Assembly: GCF_040712075.1 (NCBI RefSeq)
Contig: NZ_JBFCVL010000003.1
Span: 124,001-188,000, forward strand
From: Fodinicurvata sp. EGI_FJ10296
GTDB taxonomy: Bacteria > Pseudomonadota > Alphaproteobacteria > DSM-16000 > Inquilinaceae
Reading direction: 5' to 3'
Length of the DNA: 64,000 nt
Positions 58,422 to 64,000 of this stretch are shown here, in pieces (the stretch's first letter is position 1; every line of letters starts with the position of its first letter). Both the position numbers and the translations under genes were made by a program. Under the pieces are notes generated by a model that was given only the letters and a program-made list of their open reading frames with translations, was not told where the DNA came from and did no database searches.

Positions 58422-58443
58422 CCCGCCCTTCGGCGGGTTTTTT
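58422..58443 (+). terminator. Intrinsic terminator after the lysozyme gene
   Basis: Perfect stem CCCGCC-CTTC-GGCGGG followed by TTTTTT. It is a strong candidate for the end of the late transcript. Confidence 0.85.
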
Positions 58444-58466
58444 GTGCCTGAACCCAAGAGAAGACC

Positions 58467-59297
58467 ATGAATTCCGAAGCCACCGGCGATACCGCCTTCG
58501 ACGACATGCGGCCGGTCACCCCGACCCTGCCGGTCGCGCCCTATCTGGGCGGCAAGCGCAACCTTGCCCGGCGCCTGACCGAGCGCATCGAGGCGATCCC
58601 CCACACCACCTATGCCGAGGCCTTCGTCGGCATGGCCGGTGTGTTCCTGCGCCGCCGTTCGGCCCCGAAGGCCGAGGTGATCAATGATTACAGCCGCGAC
58701 GTGGCGACCTTCTTCCGAGTGATCCAGCGTCACTATCCGGCGTTCCGCGACATGATCCGGTTCCAGATCACGACCCGGGCCGAGTTCGACCGGCTGACCG
58801 CCACAGACCCGGAGACCCTGACCGACCTGGAGCGATCGGCCCGGTTCCTCTACCTCCAGGCTACCGCTTTCGGGGGAAAAGTTGCGGGGCGAACCTTTGG
58901 TGTTACCCCGGAAAGGCCCGGCCGGTTCGACCTGACCCGGCTGGGGCCGATGCTGGAGGACGTCCACGCCCGGCTCGCCGGGGTGACGGTGGAATGTCTG
59001 CCCTATGAGCGGTTCATCCCGCGCTACGACCGGCCGGGCACGCTGTTCTATCTCGACCCGCCGTACTGGGGCTGCGAGACGGATTACGGCAAGGGGATGT
59101 TCGGCCGTGACGACTTCGCCCGGCTGTCGGAAATCCTGGCCACGATCAAGGGCCGGTTCCTTCTGTCCCTCAATGACAGGCCGGCGCTGCGCGAGATCTT
59201 CGCCGGCTTCGAGCAGGAAACGGTCGCCACCCGCTACAGCGTCAAGGCGACTGGCAGTACCGCGCCGGCGCGCGAGCTGATCATCAGCAATGTCTGA
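58467..59297 (+). CDS. D12-class DNA adenine methyltransferase (Dam-like)
   Basis: 276 residues. The AdoMet motif is at PVAPYLGGKRNLARRL and YAEAFVGMAGVFLRR, and the catalytic DPPY at LFYLDPPYWGCETDYG (about residues 198-201). This is the Dam order, with motif I before motif IV. It can protect phage DNA or alter expression. It lies after the late terminator, so it may have its own promoter. It is the third methylase gene in the prophage. Confidence 0.9.
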   Translation: MNSEATGDTAFDDMRPVTPTLPVAPYLGGKRNLARRLTERIEAIPHTTYAEAFVGMAGVFLRRRSAPKAEVINDYSRDVATFFRVIQRHYPAFRDMIRFQITTRAEFDRLTATDPETLTDLERSARFLYLQATAFGGKVAGRTFGVTPERPGRFDLTRLGPMLEDVHARLAGVTVECLPYERFIPRYDRPGTLFYLDPPYWGCETDYGKGMFGRDDFARLSEILATIKGRFLLSLNDRPALREIFAGFEQETVATRYSVKATGSTAPARELIISNV

Positions 59298-59332
59298 CCG
59301 TCCCACACTGAGACTTCGACGAACCGGAACCC

Positions 59333-59653
59333 CTACTTGATGACCTGAAGCGCAGGGACCAGGCGGCCGAGTATCTGGCCCGACGCCACGCCGCCGCCGA
59401 TGATCCTGATATCGGTTGGCTCGCCCGCTCCGGCTTCTCCGTCGACGGCATCACCGACACAAAGCACCGTCGTCTCGTCGGTCCCGACACGAATGCTCGC
59501 GACGACGCGGTCGCCGGCCCGGATCGGACGGCGCTGCGTGTCGAAATAGACCGTCTCGCCGCCGATCCTGACCGCGCCGAGACCATCGAACCGGGCCACG
59601 TCGCCGCCACAGGGCAGGCCATCACGCCCGGAGGGTCCGCGGCGACAGTTCAT
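59333..59653 (-). CDS. Hypothetical beta-rich protein
   Basis: 106 residues from ATG 59653 after GAGGTAAGG. Sequence GAVRIGGETVYFDTQRRPIRAGDRVVASIRVGTDETTVLCVGDAV suggests a small beta-barrel. No family is assigned. It runs against the late genes in the lysis region. Confidence 0.5.
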   Translation of the reverse strand: MNCRRGPSGRDGLPCGGDVARFDGLGAVRIGGETVYFDTQRRPIRAGDRVVASIRVGTDETTVLCVGDAVDGEAGAGEPTDIRIIGGGVASGQILGRLVPALQVIK

Positions 59654-59777
59654 CCTTACCTCGATCGTTGGGGTGACGGGGACTGCCGATGGCCATGCCC
59701 AGGCAGGCCTCGCCATCGAAGGCGATCGGCCATCTGTCGCCCCCTATAACCCCGATCGCACCCGCCGCCAACCACAA
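59622..59777 (-). CDS. Possible small protein overlapping its downstream neighbour
   Basis: A 51-residue frame from TTG 59777 reads LWLAAGAIGVIGGDRWPIAFDGEACLG and ends LSPRTLRA. It has a hydrophobic start and a reasonable protein composition, and overlaps the next gene's start by 32 bases. There is no ribosome site and the start codon is weak. Listed only as a possibility. Confidence 0.22.
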   Translation of the reverse strand: MWLAAGAIGVIGGDRWPIAFDGEACLGMAIGSPRHPNDRGKDELSPRTLRA

Positions 59778-59879
59778 TCATCGGAAGCAACCACGCCGCC
59801 GGCTCGCCGATGAGTATGCCTGCCGGCGGCCTACTGTCCCGAAGCCTCATCTAGAAGTATTAACTCGAAAGGAAAGACC

Positions 59880-60227
59880 ATGACCGAAATCGATCTGACT
59901 CCCGTCATCGATCTCGCCATCACGCTCGGCGTCGCCGGCGTCAGCACCGCGGCCGGCTGGCTGATCAAGCGCGCAGGCGAGCTGGTCGGCGTGCGGGTCG
60001 AGGATACCCTCGCCCGCCGCGTCCAGGAAGCCGCGTCCTGGGGCGCCCGACGTGCGATCGCTAATGCCCGCGGTAAGGGCGAAGACATCGCCCGCATCGA
60101 CGTCCGCGGCCGCGCCACGGCCGAGGCCGTCAACTACGTCCTCGACCATGTCCCCGATTCCACGCGGCGGCTCGGATTGTCCGAAGCCGGGGTTCGGGAG
60201 ATGGTCGAGGCGCGGCTGGAAGGGTAA
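59880..60227 (+). CDS. Holin-like phage protein
   Basis: 115 residues from ATG 59880 after AAAGGAAAG. A hydrophobic N-terminal segment (LAITLGVAGVSTAAGWLI) is followed by a long charged helix (RVEDTLARRVQEAASWGARRAIANARGKGE). This resembles LLH-type phage holins, which also have one membrane span and a helical tail. The placement after lysozyme and Dam fits. Its 3' half is repeated, broken, at 61027-61183. Confidence 0.6.
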   Translation: MTEIDLTPVIDLAITLGVAGVSTAAGWLIKRAGELVGVRVEDTLARRVQEAASWGARRAIANARGKGEDIARIDVRGRATAEAVNYVLDHVPDSTRRLGLSEAGVREMVEARLEG

Positions 60228-60463
60228 ATTATCAGAGGTTGCCGGGGCTGACACTAGTCAGCCCCTGTGGTATTTTTCGACCCAAAACTCGCTGTTCATG
60301 CCATTCTCGATCCAAATCCCCTCGCACTGACCGACCGGATCATCAAACTACTTCTTTGGGCATTGCGGCGAAATTAAGTTCTGAGGGAGCTGTTTTGGAA
60401 TTGAAGTTCTTATGCTCAAGATCCAACCGATTGTCGTTCATGAATAGCTAGGATGTGGTTGCT

Positions 60464-61009
60464 ATGAATGAAATGCCGGCCAATTTAAATGGTATGTTAC
60501 TTCAGCGCTCTCTAAGAGATTCTGTTAGACGGTTGTTTATGAGTAAAAAGAAAAAGTCAGAAGAAGCCGATTATGAAAATAGAATTAAAGGTATAATGTA
60601 TAAAATAATTCATGAAGGTGGACAGATAATTGCGAACAATGAGTTAATGTCTATACCGCATATAGATAAAGTTAACGATGATGATTATAATTTAGTGTGC
60701 AATTTATTTCTAATTGGAGTTTTTGAGGAGATTGGATATAGATATGAGAACGAGTTTGCTCGTGACCCGGGAGGTCGTCACCATTTATCTCCGGAACAGA
60801 GATCATATATTCATTTTATTCATTACAGTTATGTGACTAAGAGAGATAGTTTCGAAAACTCTCGTAAAATTGCTAGTGAGTTGCGGGAAATGCGGAATGA
60901 TGATCTCGGGTATGCAATCATTAATTCTGGGAGCAAGGCTGTCAGGGAGAAAAGCGACATGGAGTTGACTAGAGTCCTGTCAATATTGCAAGCGTCTCGG
61001 GCGTCCTGA
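60464..61009 (+). CDS. Unidentified AT-rich cargo protein
   Basis: 181 residues from ATG 60464, ten bases after AGGA; an in-frame GTG at 60455 is less likely. It has a lysine-rich N-terminus (LFMSKKKKSEEADYENRIKG) and a globular helical body (YNLVCNLFLIGVFEEIGYRYENEF). No family is recognised. The gene is strongly AT-rich and lies between the intact holin-like gene and a broken copy of its 3' end, so it is an inserted cargo gene. Confidence 0.62.
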   Translation: MNEMPANLNGMLLQRSLRDSVRRLFMSKKKKSEEADYENRIKGIMYKIIHEGGQIIANNELMSIPHIDKVNDDDYNLVCNLFLIGVFEEIGYRYENEFARDPGGRHHLSPEQRSYIHFIHYSYVTKRDSFENSRKIASELREMRNDDLGYAIINSGSKAVREKSDMELTRVLSILQASRAS

Positions 61010-61026
61010 GAGTACGCCAAAAGCCT

Positions 61027-61183
61027 GCGGCAAGGCCGAGCGCATCGCCACATCGACGTCCGCAGCCGGGCCACGGCCGAGGCCGTCAACTACGTCCTCG
61101 ACCATGTCCCCGATTCCGCCCGGCGGCTCGGATTGTCCGAAGCGGGAGTGCGCGAACTGGTTGAGGCGCAGCTCCCACAGTGA
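61027..61183 (+). pseudogene. Broken copy of the 3' half of the holin-like gene
   Basis: Reads HIDVRSRATAEAVNYVLDHVPDSARRLGLSEAGVRELVEAQLPQ and TGA at 61181. It closely resembles the end of the gene at 59880-60227 (IDVRGRATAEAVNYVLDHVPDSTRRLGLSEAGVREMVEARLEG). It has no start and is out of frame upstream. It flanks the inserted cargo gene. Confidence 0.8.
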
Positions 61184-61266
61184 CCTGGACCGGTTAGATC
61201 CAGGGCCGCTCTGGAGGCACAGTTTCGGCGCTACCTCCACGACGTTCGCACTGCTCGGCGCGCTTC

Positions 61267-62016
61267 TTACTTTACAGCAGCGTTGCCGCCGTCGGCCGAC
61301 AGAGCTGAGCCTGTAACGAAGCTTGCCATGGGGCCGGCGAGGAAAAGGGCGGCGGATGCGATCTCGTCAGGCTGAGCAATCCGTTTCATGGCATGCAGAC
61401 CAGCCGCCCAATCCTTCTGGCCTTGATCGCCTGCCATCTCGGTATCCACGCCACCCGGCAGAAGTGCGTTCGCACGGATGCCCCGGGCGGAATAGTCCGC
61501 CGCTATCCCTTTCACCAACCCCATCAAACCGGCTTTCGATGCTCCATAGGCAGCCATGCCGGGAAGGCCGACGCTCGTCCCCACGAAACTGGACGTGGAC
61601 ACTATCGACCCGCCGCCACGTTCAAGCATGGCGGGTATCTGGCTGCGAGCCCCGAGATACGCAGCCGTCAGATTCACGGTCAGCGTTCGCTGCCAGTCTT
61701 CAGGCAAGATTTCGGCGAGCGGTCCGAGCGGTCCCACCGTGCCCGCATTGTTGATGGCGATGTCGAGGCCACCGAATTCGCGCACCGCATCAGTGACCAA
61801 TTGCTCGTGCGTTTCCGTCCTGCCAATGTCGCCAGCAGATACATGTGCCTGGCCGCCCTTGCTGCGGATGACGTCTGCGACCTCTTCGAGCTGAGCTTCG
61901 CGTCGTGCGGTCAGAACAACCGCTGCGCCATGTTCGGCGAACATCAACGCGATCGCACGTCCGATTCCAGTTGATGCGCCGGTGACAATGGCAACCTTGC
62001 CGTCGAGTGTAGTCAT
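61267..62016 (-). CDS. Short-chain dehydrogenase/reductase
   Basis: 249 residues from ATG 62016. Classical SDR: cofactor motif VTGASTGIGRAIAL (TGxxxGIG), NNAG at INNAGTVGPLG, catalytic Ser in GGSIVSTSSFVG, and YGASK (Y-x3-K) near residue 157. The pattern ARR after the second strand favours NADP(H). It oxidises or reduces an alcohol/ketone not predictable here. It is unusual beside a phage integrase and is likely a lysogenic-conversion gene. Confidence 0.92.
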   Translation of the reverse strand: MTTLDGKVAIVTGASTGIGRAIALMFAEHGAAVVLTARREAQLEEVADVIRSKGGQAHVSAGDIGRTETHEQLVTDAVREFGGLDIAINNAGTVGPLGPLAEILPEDWQRTLTVNLTAAYLGARSQIPAMLERGGGSIVSTSSFVGTSVGLPGMAAYGASKAGLMGLVKGIAADYSARGIRANALLPGGVDTEMAGDQGQKDWAAGLHAMKRIAQPDEIASAALFLAGPMASFVTGSALSADGGNAAVK

Positions 62017-62140
62017 GTGCCGTGTATCCTTTTGGTTTCGTTCACGGCAGCAAGATATCCGGTCGTTCTCCGGCAGCCTCTCCACTTCTTGCGATCGAAC
62101 CGACCCATCTCCAAAATAGGCGATGCTAGAGCAAGCTTCT

Positions 62141-63340
62141 CTATTGATTAACCGATCGAGCCCAATCCGCCATCAACGCCCGCCGCTTTTCGAAGACATC
62201 GCCGCGCCGATAGGCCCGCTCGACCGCTGACCCGACAATATGAGCGAGTGCTTGTTCGGCGATTTCGGAGGGGTAGCTGGTCGTCTCGGCGACCCAATCC
62301 CGGAACGTCGATCGGAACCCGTGCGCCGTCAGATCGCCCCGACCCATCCGGCGGAGAAGCATGAGGAACGCCATGTTGCTGAGCGGCTTGCCCTTGCGCT
62401 GGCCCGGGAAGACATAGCCGGTCCGGCCGAACATGGTGCCCATGTCCTGAACGATCCTGGCGGCTGCTGGCGGCAGCGGGACGCGGTGTTCCTTGCCGGC
62501 CTTCATCCGGTCGGCCGGAATGGTCCAGACGGCGCCGCCATCGCGATCGAGATCGATCTCATCCCATGTCGCGCCGAGGACCTCTGACGTCCGGGCGACG
62601 GTCAGGATCGCGAACTCCAGCGCCCGGGCACTGGTCCCCACCTGTTCGCGCAGCGCCTCCATGAAAGCCGGCAACTCGGCATATGGTAGCGCCGCGTGGT
62701 GCTCGACCTTCTGAACCTTCGACTTGGCCGGCAGGATGTTCTGAAGGTGACCGCGCCAGCGGGCCGGGTTCTCGCCCTCCCGATAGCCGCGAGCCGTTGC
62801 CCAATCCAATACCGATTCGATGCGGCCACGCAGCCGGCTTGCGGTTTCGGATTTGCTCGACCAGATCGGCTCGATTGCCTTTAGCACCAGGTCGGTATCG
62901 ACGTCAGCCACCGGCCTGTCGCCGAACACCGGATAGGCATAGGTCTTCAGCGTCGATCGCCATTGGCCCTTGTGCTTGCCATTGCGCCAGGCAGCCTCGT
63001 GTGCCTCTATATAGGATTCGGCGGCTGTCTCGAATGTGATCGCCCGGGCGGCATCCATGGCCGACGCTTCGAATTGGCGCTTCCGATGGTCCATGGGATC
63101 GATACCGCCGGCGAGCAGCTTGCGCGCGGCCAGTGCCTTTTCGCGCGCCTCGGCCAGCGACACCAGATCCACCGAACCGACGCCCATGACGCGGGCCCGG
63201 CCCTGGAACCGATATCGGACCAGCCACGACTTCGCCCCGGTTGGCCCGACATTGAGCCAGAGGTTCCCACCGTCGCCATAACGACCCGGCTCCTTGACCG
63301 TCGCCACCTTTCGCGCGGACAGCTTGCCCGTCGCCGCCAT
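62141..63340 (-). CDS. int: P4-type tyrosine site-specific integrase
   Basis: 399 residues. An N-terminal DUF4102 arm-binding domain (LSARKVATVKEPGRYGDGGNLWLNVGPTGAKSWLVRYRFQG) and a core-binding SAM-like part precede the catalytic domain. Catalytic residues seen are R in VARTSEVLGATWDEID, H-x-x-R in LTAHGFRSTFRDW, H in ALAHIVGS and Y in VERAYRRGD. P4-type integrases use tRNA 3' ends, consistent with the tRNA-Ser beside it. The promoter region contains the terminal inverted repeat. Confidence 0.95.
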   Translation of the reverse strand: MAATGKLSARKVATVKEPGRYGDGGNLWLNVGPTGAKSWLVRYRFQGRARVMGVGSVDLVSLAEAREKALAARKLLAGGIDPMDHRKRQFEASAMDAARAITFETAAESYIEAHEAAWRNGKHKGQWRSTLKTYAYPVFGDRPVADVDTDLVLKAIEPIWSSKSETASRLRGRIESVLDWATARGYREGENPARWRGHLQNILPAKSKVQKVEHHAALPYAELPAFMEALREQVGTSARALEFAILTVARTSEVLGATWDEIDLDRDGGAVWTIPADRMKAGKEHRVPLPPAAARIVQDMGTMFGRTGYVFPGQRKGKPLSNMAFLMLLRRMGRGDLTAHGFRSTFRDWVAETTSYPSEIAEQALAHIVGSAVERAYRRGDVFEKRRALMADWARSVNQ

Positions 63341-63355
63341 CCCGACCCCCCAGAT

Positions 63356-63382
63356 CCATGGTACATGTTGTTGTACACACTG
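63356..63382. repeat. Terminal inverted-repeat site, right copy (integrase arm/operator)
   Basis: CCATGGTACA, six bases, TTGTACACACTG. It matches the left copy at 8326-8352 in all but a few positions and lies between integrase and attR. It could be an integrase arm site or an operator controlling int. Confidence 0.5.
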
Positions 63383-63490
63383 ACACGCGTTCGCAGTAAA
63401 TCACGATGGGTCGACGTAGACAAACGCCATCGCTAACGCCTTGATTTCTGGGCGTTTTCTGCTTTTCCGAGATGTCAATAAAAGGAGTAT

Positions 63491-63504
63491 TGGCGGAGAG
63501 AGAG
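63491..63504. repeat. attR, prophage attachment core
   Basis: TGGCGGAGAGAGAG is shared with 8251-8264 and lies within the tRNA-Ser 3' end, so integration restores the tRNA. Confidence 0.85.
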
Positions 63505-63582
63505 GGATTCGAACCCTCGATACGGCGTAAACCGTATACACGCTTTCCAGGCGTGCGCCTTCGACCGCTCGGCCATCTCTCC
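63491..63582 (-). tRNA. tRNA-Ser(GGA)
   Basis: Read on the minus strand from 63582, the sequence folds as a class II tRNA. The acceptor stem is GGAGAGA with TCTCTCC, the discriminator is G and the CCA is encoded (63491-63493). The anticodon stem CACGC-CTGGAAA-GCGTG gives anticodon GGA. A long variable arm (TATACGG...CCGTATC) and a T arm GAGGGTTCGAATCCCTC follow. The long arm and anticodon identify serine. It is the integration target of the prophage. Confidence 0.93.
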
Positions 63583-63787
63583 GCAGCGAGCGGGAACCTA
63601 ATCATCTGACGGCGCCGATGCAAGCGCATTGTCGCGGTCGGCGAACCGGCCCCGCCGTTTCGGAGGTATTGATACGTTAACGGGCGCAAACATCTCTTGA
63701 CCCGCGCGCTTGCATCCGTCCCAATGGCGAGGGCTACACTCCTGCATCATTCGATCTGCCACGAATTCTCCCGGGACACCCTGCAAT

Positions 63788-64000
63788 ATGATCGTCGGAC
63801 GCTTCATCGGCTGGATCTTCGTGCTTCTGGCGTTGGTCGTCCTCGCCCTGGACATTCTGGCCTGGGCCAACGAAGGCGCGTTTACGCTCACTTCGGCGGG
63901 ACAGCTCTGGTTCAACATCGACCGGGGCAGCATCGGCGTCACCCAGGCCTTCATCCAGCGCTACCTGCTGCCGGAAATCTGGGACCCGGTCATCGTCACA
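63788..64000 (+). CDS. N-terminal part of a membrane-anchored protein (cut by window edge)
   Basis: 71 residues are visible. It begins MIVGRFIGWIFVLLALVVLALDILAW, a single membrane segment or uncleaved signal, followed by a soluble part (LWFNIDRGSIGVTQAFIQRYLLPEIWD). It is chromosomal, beyond attR. The 200 bases before it hold no gene and probably the tRNA-Ser promoter on one side and this gene's on the other. I do not recognise the family. Confidence 0.55.
   Translation, partial: MIVGRFIGWIFVLLALVVLALDILAWANEGAFTLTSAGQLWFNIDRGSIGVTQAFIQRYLLPEIWDPVIVT

Larger units (their letters stand above)
8251..63504. mobile_element. Integrated prophage, lambda-like head and P2-like contractile tail
   Basis: The element is bounded by the 14-base repeat TGGCGGAGAGAGAG. 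The right copy lies in the 3' end of tRNA-Ser, next to a P4-type integrase. It contains a full set of lysogeny, replication, packaging, head, tail and lysis genes, so it may be functional. Several cargo blocks (21.5-33.5, 43.4-44.3 and 60.5-62.0 kb) are AT-richer or in opposite orientation. The length, about 55.3 kb, is large for a P2-type phage because of the roughly 12 kb defence block. Confidence 0.9.

Noticed and set aside
59656-59850. A 64-residue frame upstream of the small beta-rich gene
   Set aside because: The composition is Arg/Gly/Pro-rich and there is no ribosome site. An overlapping frame looks more protein-like but is also weak.

Overview
The window is high-GC DNA, most likely from an alphaproteobacterium. 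The clues are overall base composition, an IclR regulator with an acetamidase/formamidase, and phage genes of the alphaproteobacterial GapR (DUF2312) family. A more exact placement cannot be read from the sequence. About 8.2 kb of chromosome lies on the left and 0.5 kb on the right. Between them is one integrated prophage of about 55 kb, from 8251 to 63504.

The prophage limits come from a 14-base direct repeat, TGGCGGAGAGAGAG, at 8251-8264 and 63491-63504. The right copy is the 3' end of an intact tRNA-Ser(GGA) gene on the minus strand, and a P4-type tyrosine integrase lies just inside it. Both ends also carry a similar GTACA-N6-TGTAC inverted repeat. The left flank holds an IclR regulator, acetamidase/formamidase, an orphan HicB, a double VOC-domain protein, HigA, and BrnA beside a damaged BrnT. 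It then passes into an AT-rich island (about 5.4-8.1 kb) with a secreted helical-repeat protein and a DUF4238 protein.

The prophage is a lambda/P2 mosaic. A leftward early operon (12984 to 8436) carries a phage DNA polymerase III beta-clamp, an ASCH-like protein and two DNA-binding regulators. It sits next to a cI/cro switch with four sites of the form CCCA-N3-TGGG (one arm is CCCG or CGGG at two sites). The CI protein appears to lack the S24 autocleavage residues. A rightward early operon (15.3-21.4 kb) carries two GapR-like proteins, an SSB-like protein, a VRR-NUC nuclease, an MT-A70 methylase and a replication protein whose gene contains iteron-like GTCAC repeats, a candidate origin.

Next comes a cargo block (21.5-33.5 kb): a membrane-anchored nuclease, a complete type III restriction-modification pair, a HerA helicase with a SIR2 protein, and a class III nucleotide-cyclase-like protein. 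This is a prophage-borne defence island. It starts just after a nonsense-mutated partial copy of the last early gene. A second small cargo gene, at 60.5 kb, is flanked in the same way by a broken copy of the holin-like gene.

The late region opens with a promoter followed closely by an intrinsic terminator, as in lambda pR'-tR'. It encodes a lambda-type packaging and head module (terminase GpA, gpW, portal, ClpP-like protease, decoration and capsid proteins), then a P2-type contractile tail (V, PAAR, W, J, I, H, sheath, tube, E/E' with a -1 frameshift, tape measure, U, X, D), then lysis genes (GH108 lysozyme, holin candidates) and a D12 adenine methylase. Tail protein I is fused behind an apparent seven-bladed beta-propeller. 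Two minus-strand insertions interrupt the tail operon: an AT-rich gene pair with a 28-bp repeated operator, and a lone XRE regulator. A short-chain dehydrogenase lies beside the integrase.
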